Shown in pieces: positions 26,128-35,353 of a stretch of DNA of 64,000 nucleotides. This stretch comes from Bacillus litorisediminis (lineage in GTDB: Bacteria > Bacillota > Bacilli > Bacillales > JC228). The translations under genes and the position numbers were made by a program. Every line of letters begins with the position of its first letter. The stretch's first letter is position 1. The stretch is taken from positions 1-64,000 of the forward strand of contig NZ_JAKZKT010000009.1 in NCBI RefSeq assembly GCF_022808645.1. Direction: 5' to 3'. Under the pieces are notes generated by a model. That model was not told the DNA's origin and searched no databases. It was given only the letters and a program-made list of their open reading frames with translations.

Positions 26128-27273
26128 ATGAGATTATTTGTCTCAAGTCTCATCATAATTGCATTTGGTATAGGGGGCTTTGTGATCACAATAATGGCAG
26201 CACTTTCAAGGGATGCTGAGTTTTATGTCCCTTTTTATATTATCATTACAATCGGACTAATAATCATTGCCATTCTAGCAATCTATGGTCAATTAAAGAA
26301 GAAAATACCGAAAATGGGTACGATTGTATTTCTTATTTTATGTGCGATTTCCTGGGCAGCTTTTGAAGGGTATCAAACCTATTTAAAGAGTTTAGAAGTT
26401 GTCAGTACACAAGATGTAGATTTATCTGCCTATCGTCCTTTTATTGAAAATACAAAAGCTGTTTCACTAGGAGAAGAATCTACCTTTAAAATTGAAGATA
26501 ATCTCCCGAAATTAGATGGAGCAACTGCTTTATACCCTGTATATTCCGCATTTGCTCAAGCGGTTTACCCAGAAAAAGAGTACTCATTGGAAAACAGCGA
26601 GGTTGTTTCCAATCAGACGAGCGGAGCATTTGACCGTTTATTAAATGGAGAAGCTGATATCATATTTATTGCTCAGCCATCTCAAGGACAGATGGATATG
26701 GCAAAGAGGATGGGAATTGAATTACATATGACCCCGATTGGAAGAGAGGCGTTTGTGTTCTTTGTTCATTCTGATAATCCTGTGGATGAACTGACCATCG
26801 AACAGATTCAAGGTATTTATTCTGGCAAAATTACCAATTGGAATCAGGTTGGCGGAAAGGATGAAGAAATCCGGGCCTTTCAGCGACCTGAGGGAAGCGG
26901 CAGCCAATCGGCATTATTAAATTTGATGGGTAATACCCCTCTTATGGACCCGCCTTCAGAAGATATTGTTTCTGCTATGGGCGGAATCATCAGGGAAACC
27001 ACGAATTATCAAAATAGGACCAATGCAATTGGCTATTCATTCCGGTTTTTCTCACAGGAAATGGTTCAAGATGGAAAAATTAAATTTATCGCCGTTGAGG
27101 GTGTGGAACCTTCAAAAGAAAATATAAAAAATGGAACCTATCCGATTATCGGTGAGTTTTATGCCATTACTTCCAGTACGGGAAATCCGCATGTTGAAGA
27201 ATTTATAGAATGGATGCAGTCTGAGCAAGGACAAAAGATTATTGATTTAACTGGGTATGTGCCTGTTGATTAA
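26128..27273 (+). CDS. Membrane-anchored PstS-like substrate-binding protein
   Basis: A 381-residue protein. Residues about 1-90 hold three to four hydrophobic helices (LFVSSLIIIAFGIGGFVITI, YIIITIGLIIIAILAIYGQL, GTIVFLILCAISWAAFEGY). The rest (about 110-381) is a type II periplasmic-binding-protein domain of the phosphate-binding PstS/PBP-like-2 group: LDGATALYPVYSAFAQ, SGAFDRLLNGEADIIFIAQP, GREAFVFFVHSDNPV, IQGIYSGKITNWNQVGG and FQRPEGSGSQSALL. PstS normally has a lipoprotein signal and sits beside pstCAB; here it has a multi-helix anchor and no transporter genes. It may sense phosphate or another oxyanion on the outer surface. AGGAGGGGAA precedes the ATG. Confidence 0.85.
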   Translation: MRLFVSSLIIIAFGIGGFVITIMAALSRDAEFYVPFYIIITIGLIIIAILAIYGQLKKKIPKMGTIVFLILCAISWAAFEGYQTYLKSLEVVSTQDVDLSAYRPFIENTKAVSLGEESTFKIEDNLPKLDGATALYPVYSAFAQAVYPEKEYSLENSEVVSNQTSGAFDRLLNGEADIIFIAQPSQGQMDMAKRMGIELHMTPIGREAFVFFVHSDNPVDELTIEQIQGIYSGKITNWNQVGGKDEEIRAFQRPEGSGSQSALLNLMGNTPLMDPPSEDIVSAMGGIIRETTNYQNRTNAIGYSFRFFSQEMVQDGKIKFIAVEGVEPSKENIKNGTYPIIGEFYAITSSTGNPHVEEFIEWMQSEQGQKIIDLTGYVPVD

Positions 27274-27347
27274 ATCGAGTTAAAAAGCTATATGCTTGAA
27301 CTGCGATTGAAAGAATCTTATTTTTAAAATATTGATTTTATTCAAAT

Positions 27348-27383
27348 ACCGACTTTTCTATTACAAGAGAAGTCGGTTCTTTA
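27348..27383 (+). terminator. Terminator of the PstS-like gene
   Basis: ACCGACTTTTCT pairs with AGAGAAGTCGGT across a short loop and is followed by TTCTTTATTT. Array B begins about 60 nt further on. Confidence 0.8.
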
Positions 27384-27442
27384 TTTGAAGCTTTTTTCGT
27401 AAGCTTTGAGGCTTCTCAATACCAATTTGTGCCCAACATAGG

Positions 27443-28118
27443 GGAATTCGGACAGGTTTACAGAATTCAAAGTGATTCGTGTCCGAATCAGAGTGGAATT
27501 CGGACAGAATTACAGAATTCAAAGTCATTGGTGTCCAAATCAAAGGGGAATTCGGACAGGTTTACAAAATTCAAAGTGATTCGTGTCCGAATCAGAGTGG
27601 AATTCGGACAGGTTTACAAAATTCAAAGTCATTGGTGTCCAAATCAGAGTGGAATTCGGACAGGATTACAGAATTCAAAGTGATTCGTGTCCGAATCAGA
27701 GTGGAATTCGGACAGGTTTACAAAATTCAAAGTCATTGGAGTCCGAATCAGAGTGGAATTCGGACAGGATTACAGAATTCAAAGTCATTGGTGTCCAAAT
27801 CAGAGGCGAATTCGGACAGGATTACAGAATTCAAAGTTATTGGTGTCCAAATCAAAGGCGAATTCGGACAGGACTACAGAATTCAAAGTGATTCGTGTCC
27901 GAATCAGAGTGGAATTCGGACAGGTTTACAAAATTCAAAGTCATTGGTGTCCAAATCAGAGGGGAATTCGGACAGGATTACAGAATTCAAAGTCATTGGT
28001 GTCCAAATCAGAGGCGGATTCGGACAGGATTACAGAATTCAAAGTGATTGGTGTCCGAATCAGAGGGGAATTCGGACAGGATTACAGAATTCAAAGTCAT
28101 TCATGTCTGAATCAGAGG
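27443..28118. repeat. Tandem repeat array B: 13 units of 52 bp
   Basis: Each unit starts GGAATTCGGACAGG, continues TTACAGAATTCAAAGT and ends CGTGTCCGAATCAGAGT or close variants. Starts lie exactly 52 nt apart: 27443, 27495, 27547, 27599, 27651, 27703, 27755, 27807, 27859, 27911, 27963, 28015, 28067. Because 52 is not a multiple of three, the three plus-strand frames each stay open through the array and give the same rotating 52-residue pattern, a by-product of the repeat. TGTCCGAAT at the end of one unit and ATTCGGACA at the start of the next form an inverted repeat at every junction; some units have a C-to-A change that weakens it. Confidence 0.95.
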
Positions 28119-28201
28119 CTCTTTAGTAGTACTTAATCAAATAAAAACAACAATCTATGTAAAACAGCCATATTCAAAAATGTTTGTGTATTTTTCATGA
28201 T

Positions 28202-29110
28202 TTAAATTACTTTTCTCGAACCATCTTGATTCAGTTTATTTAATAAGAAATTGTAAAAGATCTTCAATATTCCATCTATTTTTGTTTCTTTTAAATAAAG
28301 TAATTGAAAAGGAAGTCTTAGTTGGGGGAGGTTGCGTACGGGTACTTCCATCAGATTGCCTGATTGTAAATCTTCTTGAATAGAAAAACGAGGAAGAAAG
28401 CTAATACCCATTTTTTTCCTAACCATCTGCTTTATGAGCTCAATATTATCTGCCTCTAAAATAACATTTGGTTTGACTCCTGCAGTTTTGAAGGCTTTGT
28501 TTAGAATGGTCCAATCTGATGAACCGCGATTAAAAAGTATCAATGGCTGATTCGAAACTTCATTGAATCCAATTGTCTTTATAGTGGAAAAATGGTGTTC
28601 TGGGTAGGCTGCAAGCACTAATTCGTCTTCAAACAGATAGGTGGTCTTAATGGGTGGATGATTGACAGAGGAGCAAATACCTAATAGTACTTCATGATTT
28701 AGTACCATATCAAGAACTTGATCATGACGAACCGTGTGGATTACCAGTTTTATATTCGGATATGTTTCACAAAATTCTTTTATAAGAAATGGCAATACAT
28801 AATTTGAAACGGTTAATACAGTAGCAATTCTTATTTCCCCTTTTGTTTTGCTGTTTGTCTGCTGAATAGCCAGAACAGCATCCCGCATGTTTTCTAGAAC
28901 TATTTTAGCGTACGGAAGAAAAGTTTCTCCTTCTTTGGTTAAATGAACCATTTTCCCATTGCGAATAAAAAATGGATATCCCATTTCATTTTCTAGGGTT
29001 TTTATTCGTGCGCTGACTGATGGCTGTGAGATATGAAGAATTTCCCCAGCTCTGCTAAAACTACCGGTTAATGATACATAAAAAAATGCTTCGATTTGTT
29101 CCATATTCAT
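28202..29110 (-). CDS. LysR family transcriptional regulator
   Basis: A 302-residue LysR protein. The N-terminal winged helix is canonical: QIEAFFYVSLTGSFSRAGEI, then LHISQPSVSARIKTLENEMG (recognition helix about residues 27-47). The effector domain follows (TKGEIRIATVLTVSNYVLPF ... KMGISFLPRFSIQEDL). LysR regulators usually act on a divergent neighbour; here that is the oligopeptide transporter operon starting 560 nt away. GAGGTG precedes the ATG. The effector is unknown; the CysL/YwfK-type group is the nearest I can suggest. Confidence 0.9.
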   Translation of the reverse strand: MNMEQIEAFFYVSLTGSFSRAGEILHISQPSVSARIKTLENEMGYPFFIRNGKMVHLTKEGETFLPYAKIVLENMRDAVLAIQQTNSKTKGEIRIATVLTVSNYVLPFLIKEFCETYPNIKLVIHTVRHDQVLDMVLNHEVLLGICSSVNHPPIKTTYLFEDELVLAAYPEHHFSTIKTIGFNEVSNQPLILFNRGSSDWTILNKAFKTAGVKPNVILEADNIELIKQMVRKKMGISFLPRFSIQEDLQSGNLMEVPVRNLPQLRLPFQLLYLKETKIDGILKIFYNFLLNKLNQDGSRKVI

Positions 29111-29671
29111 CTTTGTAACACCTCAGTCTAAATATTTGCTAGTTTTTAGAATGAATCAATAGTTTTAACAGATTTATAACAATCATTATACAAACCTATT
29201 AATAAGAAGATAAGGAATTTTTCGAAAAATGAGAAAAATAGCCTACTCCGAATTCCGAAATAAATTGAGAAAAATATTTATATGCCAAAGGTAATAATAT
29301 GAGGTTATTACAATTTGGAATCGAATTTAATTTGATAAATTTTTTATTTTGTGGAAGGCTTAACGTTTAAAAATGATGGTACTTTTGTCTCAACCTATTT
29401 ATTATCCAATTGAGTCTTTTTAACAATATAGAGAATCTCTATAGCCCTAATAAAAATTTTCAATATTTATTCAAATCAGAATCATGTTACTATTATTAAA
29501 AAATTCGAGGCTCGAAACATTATTCTGATAGAGACCTCTAGAGTAGAAGCTTCGAATCAATCTAGTTTTAAACTAGATCACAAATGACTTATCAATTCCT
29601 GAAAACAAGGTGAGGTGGTGGTTAATAGTACTTCTGAAATGAATCATTAACCATTAAAGGGGGACATGTAT
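29111..29671. promoter_or_regulatory. Divergent control region, LysR gene / opp operon
   Basis: This 560-nt spacer is AT-rich and holds two perfect dyads near the transporter side: TTCGAG-G-CTCGAA (29504-29516) and ATCTAGTTT-T-AAACTAGAT (29560-29578). A short region between them (TGATAGAGACCTCTAGAG) adds another partial dyad. Either could be an operator for the divergent LysR protein or another regulator. No gene is visible in the spacer. Confidence 0.5.
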
Positions 29672-31330
29672 TTGAAGAAGAAACCATTATTAATCATTAC
29701 ATTTTTATGGATTTTTGTAGGACTGTTAGCTGCATGTAATTTTACTGGATCGGAGAAAACGGCAGAGCAATCCGCTGATAATGCGGATCCTTCAGCCAGT
29801 ACTGATAAAAATAGTAAACCTCAAGGACAAGTTTTACGTACCATTGCGGGAGACGAAATTGCTTCATTAGACATTGTTAAGGCTCATGATGCAATTTCTG
29901 GTGTTGTTATTTCCAATACAATGGAAGGCCTATACGGAATTGATAAGAATCATGAGCCTGTATTAGCTGGTGCCTCTAAACACGAAGTTAGTGAGGATGG
30001 GTTAGTCCATACGTTTACACTTAGAGATAATGTATGGAGTAATGGAGACCCCGTTACAGCATATGATTATGAATATTCCTGGAAAAGAACGTTTGAAGAA
30101 GTTGGTTATTATACCTACTCATTCGCAAATGCAAAAATTTTGAATGCACAGGCCATTATGGATGGGGAAAAATCACCGGAAGAATTGGGAATAAAGGCTA
30201 TCGATGATAAAACACTAGTGGTCACACTTGAGGGGCCAAGTCCATTATTAAATTATTCCTTAGCATTTACTGCTTTTTTCCCAGTTAATCAGGCCTTTGT
30301 AGAAGAAGCAGGAGATTCATATGGCACTGAATATGACAAAGTGTTATATAATGGGCCATTTATGTTAACTGATTGGCAGCATGACCAAGGATGGACATAT
30401 AAAAAGAATCCAAATTATCGAGAAGCGGACATGGTTAAACTCGAAGAAATTAACGTTTCTGTAGTTAAAGATGAGTCTACAGCGGTTAACCTTTATGAAG
30501 CTGGTAAAGTGGATCTAATTGAAGTATCGTCAGCCTTTATTGACAGATATAAATCGGATCCAAATTATACGGCCTCTGTAACAGCTGGACTTAAATTCTT
30601 AAGATTTAACCATAATAACACATATTTAGCTAATGAGAATATTCGCCGAACACTAGATATGGCGTGGGACAAGAAATCGTTAACTGATGTTATTTTGAAA
30701 AACGGTTCCATCCCTACTTATTACTTAGTTCCTGATATTGCGAAAGCCCCGTCTGGAGAAACATTCCGTTCTTTGAATGGAGATTTTACGGGAACGATTG
30801 AAGAGGCACAGAATTACTTCAAACAAGGTTTAGAAGAGTTGGGAGTAGATTCAATCGAGCTCAATGTATTAGCAGCTGATGATACAGTAAATCGAGATAC
30901 CGCAGAATATTTAAAAGCACAGTGGGAGCAAAATCTGGATGGGTTAACTATTAATATTGAGATTCAGCCATTTCAAAGCCGACTAGAACGTGAAAAGGCA
31001 ATCGAATATGATATTTCTCTTTCTAGTTATATTCCATCCAGTGCAGATCCGCTCAATTATTTAGATATGTGGGTTACAGGCAAAAGCTTTAACAGGATGG
31101 ATTATTCCAATCTTGACTATGATGAGTTAATTAACAAGGCATGGAGTGAATTGGACGAAGTAAAACGATATGACTTAATGCTTGAAGCTGAAAAAATGTT
31201 ATTTGATGATGCAGCTATTGGACCGATGTACCAAGATGCAACTGCTATCATCAGAAAGCCTTATGTTAAAGACGTCGTACATCATCCAACTTTACCGCAG
31301 TATGACTATAAATGGGCATATATCGAGTAA
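29672..31330 (+). CDS. oppA: Oligopeptide ABC transporter substrate-binding lipoprotein (OppA/DppE type)
   Basis: A protein of about 552 residues. It has a lipoprotein signal IITFLWIFVGLLAAC (lipobox LAAC) followed by a low-complexity linker, then the SBP_bac_5 domain with EIASLDIVKAHDAISGVVIS, LRDNVWSNGDPVTAYDYEYSW and YNGPFMLTDWQHDQGWTYKKN, features of peptide-binding OppA/DppE proteins. TTG at 29672 is the likely start, with AAAGGGGG about seven nt upstream; ATG 29666 lies too close to that site. It captures peptides outside the membrane and hands them to the permease encoded downstream. The symbol denotes the family role, not proven orthology. Confidence 0.9.
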   Translation: MKKKPLLIITFLWIFVGLLAACNFTGSEKTAEQSADNADPSASTDKNSKPQGQVLRTIAGDEIASLDIVKAHDAISGVVISNTMEGLYGIDKNHEPVLAGASKHEVSEDGLVHTFTLRDNVWSNGDPVTAYDYEYSWKRTFEEVGYYTYSFANAKILNAQAIMDGEKSPEELGIKAIDDKTLVVTLEGPSPLLNYSLAFTAFFPVNQAFVEEAGDSYGTEYDKVLYNGPFMLTDWQHDQGWTYKKNPNYREADMVKLEEINVSVVKDESTAVNLYEAGKVDLIEVSSAFIDRYKSDPNYTASVTAGLKFLRFNHNNTYLANENIRRTLDMAWDKKSLTDVILKNGSIPTYYLVPDIAKAPSGETFRSLNGDFTGTIEEAQNYFKQGLEELGVDSIELNVLAADDTVNRDTAEYLKAQWEQNLDGLTINIEIQPFQSRLEREKAIEYDISLSSYIPSSADPLNYLDMWVTGKSFNRMDYSNLDYDELINKAWSELDEVKRYDLMLEAEKMLFDDAAIGPMYQDATAIIRKPYVKDVVHHPTLPQYDYKWAYIE

Positions 31331-31341
31331 AAATCACTAGT

Positions 31342-31385
31342 AAAAGAAGAGGTTACGATCTTTCGATACAGCCTCTTCTTTTAAG
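31342..31385 (+). terminator. Intra-operon terminator between oppA and oppB
   Basis: AAAAGAAGAGG and CCTCTTCTTTT form an 11-bp stem. Its placement right after the binding-protein gene would let most transcripts end there and a fraction read into the permease genes, the usual way to make binding protein in excess. Confidence 0.75.
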
Positions 31386-31408
31386 TCATAAAAAGGGGTG
31401 AGAATCGT

Positions 31409-32338
31409 ATGGTGCGTTATTTGTTTCGTCGGTTTGTTTCAGTCATAACAGCATTGTTTATCATTGTGACTTTGACTTTTTTACTAATGCAGTTATTGCC
31501 TGGTACTCCATATGGCAATACCGATGAATTGACCGACCATCAAATTAATCTATTAAATCAAAAATATGGATTAGACCAGCCTGTTGCCATTCAATACGTA
31601 AAGTACTTAGGTAACTTACTTCAAGGAGATTTAGGAATTTCGTTTAAGTATGCGGGTCGATCTGTAAATGATGTTATCGCTGAACGGATTGGTCCGTCGG
31701 CATTGATTGGTTTTCAAGGCTTAGTATTTGGTACGATTGTTGGATTATTACTCGGGATTATTTCAGCTCTCAAGCATAATACATTTATAGATTATGGAGC
31801 CGTGCTTGTTGCTGTTTTAGGGATGTCTATACCATCATTTATTTTTGCAGCTCTTATGCAATATTACATAGGTGTAAAACTCGGTTGGCTTCCGCCTGCT
31901 TTATGGGAAGGCTACCAAAATACGATTATGCCAAGTTTAGCACTATCGGTCATTGTAATTGCGACTGTTGCACGTTTCATTCGCTCGGAAATGCTTGAGG
32001 TATTAGGACAGGATTATGTATTGACCTCAAGGGCAAAAGGAATCAGCAGAAAAAAAGTGATTGTAAGACATGTTCTTCGAAATGCACTGATACCAGTATT
32101 AACGATGTTAGCTCCTTTAACGGTTAACTTACTCACAGGAACACTGGTTATAGAAAAAATTTTCGCCGTTCCAGGTATCGGAGAACAGTTTACGATGTCC
32201 ATAATGCTCAATGATTATAGTGTTATTATGGGAATTACTCTCTTCTATAGTGTAGTATTCATTGTCATTATCTTCCTGGTTGATTTACTTTATGGTGCGG
32301 TTGATCCAAGAATACGTCTGGATGGAGGGGTTCAATAA
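31409..32338 (+). CDS. oppB: Oligopeptide ABC transporter permease, OppB type
   Basis: A 309-residue inner-membrane permease with six helices. The N-terminus YLFRRFVSVITALFIIVTLTF and the LLPGTPYGN segment are typical of OppB/DppB. The cytoplasmic EAA loop reads YVLTSRAKGISRKKVIVRHV (about residues 205-224), followed by LRNALIPVLT. AAAGGGGTGAG precedes the ATG. The stop overlaps the ATG of the next gene by one nt (TAATG), giving translational coupling. It pairs with the OppC-type subunit to form the channel. Confidence 0.92.
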   Translation: MVRYLFRRFVSVITALFIIVTLTFLLMQLLPGTPYGNTDELTDHQINLLNQKYGLDQPVAIQYVKYLGNLLQGDLGISFKYAGRSVNDVIAERIGPSALIGFQGLVFGTIVGLLLGIISALKHNTFIDYGAVLVAVLGMSIPSFIFAALMQYYIGVKLGWLPPALWEGYQNTIMPSLALSVIVIATVARFIRSEMLEVLGQDYVLTSRAKGISRKKVIVRHVLRNALIPVLTMLAPLTVNLLTGTLVIEKIFAVPGIGEQFTMSIMLNDYSVIMGITLFYSVVFIVIIFLVDLLYGAVDPRIRLDGGVQ

Positions 32339-33348
32339 TGCAGCAAAACCTTGATTTAATAGAAAAAGATTTATTTGAACCTGATCCGATAGTCGGAAAA
32401 ATGGAGAAGAAATTAAAGGATCGTCCCCAAATGAGCTTTTGGAAAGATGCTTGGTTTCGGTTGCGACGTAACAAAGGAGCTATTTTCTCTATTTTTATAT
32501 TAACTTTGATCACAATCTTAGCCATAATCGGCCCTTATTTTAGCGGACATACGTACAGTGAACAAAATGTATTACATTCTAACTTACCGCCTAAAATAGC
32601 TGGACTTGAATGGCTTGGATTTAATGGGGTTGATATTAATGGCATTAATCAGTATGAAGCCAGAAATCTTTCAGAGAATTACTGGTTTGGCACCGACCAG
32701 TTTGGCAGAGATATTTGGACAAGAGTATGGGAAGGAACAAAAATCTCATTATATATAGCATTTTTAGCCGCTGCACTTGATTTAATTATTGGGGTTATTT
32801 ATGGGGGAATCTCTGGATATTTCGGTGGCCGCATCGATAATATTTTGCAGAGAATTATTGAGATTCTGGTAGGAATCCCAAACCTGATTTTGATCATTCT
32901 ATTCATTTTAATTTTTGAACCGGGGATCATCTCTATTACATTGGCAATGGTAATCACAGGTTGGGTAAATATGGCACGTGTAGTAAGGGGGCAAATCCTG
33001 CAATTGAAAGGACAAGAATTTGTTTTGGCTTCAAGGACTCTTGGTGCAAATCCTTTCAGACTGATTACAAAGCATCTTCTTCCGAATACCTTAGGGTCCA
33101 TTATCGTAACCCTGATGTTTACCATACCTACCGCTATATTTTTTGAAGCATTTTTAAGTTTTATAGGGCTGGGACTACAGCCGCCTTTAGCATCGCTGGG
33201 TATTATGATAGATGATGGTTATAAGTCTATGATGCTTTTTCCTTATAAAATGATATTTCCAGCAGTTGTTATCAGTTTAATCATGATCTGTTTTAATGTG
33301 CTTGCTGATGGCTTGCGAGATGCACTGGATCCAAAAATGCGCAAATAA
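32338..33348 (+). CDS. oppC: Oligopeptide ABC transporter permease, OppC type
   Basis: A 336-residue permease. After a 40-residue polar N-terminus it shows SFWKDAWFRLRRNKGAIFSI, the usual OppC lead-in to helix 1. A long outer loop with YWFGTDQFGRDIWTRVWEGT precedes helices 2-6. The EAA loop is FVLASRTLGANPFRLITKHL. The C-terminus DGLRDALDPKMRK is canonical. It is coupled to the upstream permease gene and ends 13 nt before the ATPase gene start. Confidence 0.92.
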   Translation: MQQNLDLIEKDLFEPDPIVGKMEKKLKDRPQMSFWKDAWFRLRRNKGAIFSIFILTLITILAIIGPYFSGHTYSEQNVLHSNLPPKIAGLEWLGFNGVDINGINQYEARNLSENYWFGTDQFGRDIWTRVWEGTKISLYIAFLAAALDLIIGVIYGGISGYFGGRIDNILQRIIEILVGIPNLILIILFILIFEPGIISITLAMVITGWVNMARVVRGQILQLKGQEFVLASRTLGANPFRLITKHLLPNTLGSIIVTLMFTIPTAIFFEAFLSFIGLGLQPPLASLGIMIDDGYKSMMLFPYKMIFPAVVISLIMICFNVLADGLRDALDPKMRK

Positions 33349-33361
33349 AGGGGGGACCAAT

Positions 33362-34387
33362 TTGAAAAGAGTTCTATCTGTTAGTGATTTAGACGTTTCA
33401 TTTAAAAGCTATAACGGAGAAAGTAATGTTCTGAGAGGTGTATCTTTTCATCTTAACCAAGGAGAAACACTAGCGATTGTAGGTGAATCCGGCTCTGGGA
33501 AATCTGTAACTGCTAAAACAATTATGCAATTGCTGCCAAAACAGAATAGCTTTGTCAATAAAGGAACTGTCATGTTCAGGGATGTAAACCTATTGGAACT
33601 TAATGAAAAACAAATGGAAAAAATACGGGGTTCAGACATTTCAATGGTCTTCCAAGATCCAATGACTTCTTTAAATCCAACTATGTCAATAGGGAAACAA
33701 ATTATGGAAGGGCTAAGGGAGCATCAATCCCTTACTAAAAAGGAAGCTTTAAATAAAACAATCGCTTTACTTGAGATGGTAGGAATACCAAATGCAAAAG
33801 AACGAGTAAAAGAATATCCGCATCAGTTTTCTGGCGGAATGAGACAACGGGTTGCGATTGCAATCGCGATTGCATGTAATCCTAAAGTTTTAATAGCGGA
33901 TGAACCAACAACAGCTCTGGATGTAACCATTCAAGCACAAGTTTTAGAGCTGATGAAAGAACTTCAGGAAAAGTTAAATACCAGTATTATTTTGATTACA
34001 CATGATCTTGGTGTTGTAGCAAATATGGCTCATCGTGTTGCTGTCATGTATGCCGGTGAAATGATTGAAGTTGGCACTGTTGAAGAAATATTTTATGAAC
34101 CAAAACATCCATACACATGGGGATTGCTTAGTTCAATGCCAAAGCTGCACGTCGATCAAGACGAAGCACTTGTTCCCATTGCAGGGTCACCTCCAGATTT
34201 AAGCGAAGTTTCCGAAGGCTGTTCTTTCTCTGAAAGATGTCCGTATGCCATGAAGGTTTGTCATAAGTACTCACCACAGCCCACTGTATTATCAAAACAT
34301 CATTATGCATCTTGCTGGTTATTAGATGAACGTGCACAAAAAGTAAAGCCGCCTATTGAAATAGGAGAGGTGAAATATGGATCATAA
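33362..34387 (+). CDS. oppD: Oligopeptide ABC transporter ATPase, OppD type
   Basis: A 341-residue ATPase with Walker A GESGSGKSVTAK (about residues 40-51), Q-loop MVFQDPMTSLNPT, signature FSGGMRQRVAIA, Walker B VLIADEPTTALDV and H-loop ITHDLGV. The C-terminal oligopeptide/dipeptide extension has the Cys cluster C-SFSERCPYAMKVC-HKYSP that ligates a cluster or zinc in this group. The start is TTG at 33362, with GGGGGGAC upstream; longer upstream frames overlap the permease gene. It ends 11 nt inside the next ATPase gene. Confidence 0.93.
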   Translation: MKRVLSVSDLDVSFKSYNGESNVLRGVSFHLNQGETLAIVGESGSGKSVTAKTIMQLLPKQNSFVNKGTVMFRDVNLLELNEKQMEKIRGSDISMVFQDPMTSLNPTMSIGKQIMEGLREHQSLTKKEALNKTIALLEMVGIPNAKERVKEYPHQFSGGMRQRVAIAIAIACNPKVLIADEPTTALDVTIQAQVLELMKELQEKLNTSIILITHDLGVVANMAHRVAVMYAGEMIEVGTVEEIFYEPKHPYTWGLLSSMPKLHVDQDEALVPIAGSPPDLSEVSEGCSFSERCPYAMKVCHKYSPQPTVLSKHHYASCWLLDERAQKVKPPIEIGEVKYGS

Positions 34388-35351
34388 AGATACTTTAATC
34401 GAAATTAAGAATGTAAAAAAACATTTTCGACTCAGCAAAAGAACCATATTAAAAGCGGTAGATGATGTTTCCTTACATATTTACAAGGGTGAAACATTAG
34501 GAGTTGTGGGGGAATCCGGTTGCGGCAAATCAACTTTAGGGCGAACGATTATTCGCTTATACAAGCCGACTGAGGGACAAATTATTTATGATAAACAGGA
34601 TGTAGGGGAGCGGCTCAGTAAACGTGATGAAAGAAGGTTCCAGAAAAGAGTTCAGATGATTTTTCAAGATCCCTATTCTTCACTAAATTCCAGAATGACG
34701 GTACGAGAAATTATTTCAGAGGGGTTGGTCATCCATGAACCCAAATTATCCCGAGAGTTTCTCGACAAGAAAGTATCCGGATTATTAGAGCTCGTTGGTT
34801 TGAATATTAACCATGCTGATAGGTATCCTCATGAATTTAGCGGCGGTCAAAGACAGCGAATCGGGATTGCAAGAGCCCTTGCGGTTGATCCTGAATTCAT
34901 AATAGCTGATGAGCCGATCGCCGCCTTAGATGTATCTATCCAATCCCAAATTGTAAATTTATTAAAAGAATTACAACGTGAAAAAGGTTTAACCTATATG
35001 TTTATTTCCCATGATCTATCAATGGTTAGACATATTAGTGATCGAGTGGCTGTAATGTATTTGGGCAATCTGGTCGAGTTGGCGACAAGCAAAAAGTTAT
35101 ACACGAAACCATTGCATCCTTACACCCAAGCTTTACTTTCAGCTATTCCCATTCCAGATCCAAAAATAGAGCGTGCTCGTGAAAGAATCATTTTAAAAGG
35201 AACGATTCCCAGCCCTACGAACCCGCCAAGCGGATGTCGTTTCCATACACGTTGTGCATATGCCCTGAAAATGTGTGCAGAAATCAAACCAAAGTGGCAG
35301 GAAATAGAACCTGATCATTTTGTTTCATGCCATCTGACCACGGCAGACTGA
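34377..35351 (+). CDS. oppF: Oligopeptide ABC transporter ATPase, OppF type
   Basis: A 324-residue ATPase with Walker [14 protein letters not shown] (about residues 46-58), Q-loop [13 protein letters not shown], signature [13 protein letters not shown], Walker [14 protein letters not shown] and H-loop ISHDLSM. It ends in the family Cys motif [15 protein letters not shown]. The OppF-type [21 protein letters not shown] opening is clear. GGAGAGGTGAAAT precedes the ATG, and the gene overlaps the OppD-type gene by 11 nt. It is the last gene of the operon; a dispersed repeat cassette follows immediately and no ordinary terminator is obvious. Confidence 0.93.
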   Translation: MDHKDTLIEIKNVKKHFRLSKRTILKAVDDVSLHIYKGETLGVVGESGCGKSTLGRTIIRLYKPTEGQIIYDKQDVGERLSKRDERRFQKRVQMIFQDPYSSLNSRMTVREIISEGLVIHEPKLSREFLDKKVSGLLELVGLNINHADRYPHEFSGGQRQRIGIARALAVDPEFIIADEPIAALDVSIQSQIVNLLKELQREKGLTYMFISHDLSMVRHISDRVAVMYLGNLVELATSKKLYTKPLHPYTQALLSAIPIPDPKIERARERIILKGTIPSPTNPPSGCRFHTRCAYALKMCAEIKPKWQEIEPDHFVSCHLTTAD

Positions 35352-35353
35352 TT

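Noticed and set aside
27443-28118. Array B as a CRISPR array
   Set aside because: The 52-bp units are contiguous and near-identical over their full length, with no unique spacers, and no cas genes are in the window.
27429-28136. Open frames through array B as proteins
   Set aside because: The period is not a multiple of three, so all three frames read the same rotating pattern; none has a ribosome binding site.
32541-32556. A further GGACATACG cassette inside oppC
   Set aside because: The word GCGGACATACGT occurs, but in coding sequence (SGHTY) with no flanking cassette words; taken as chance.
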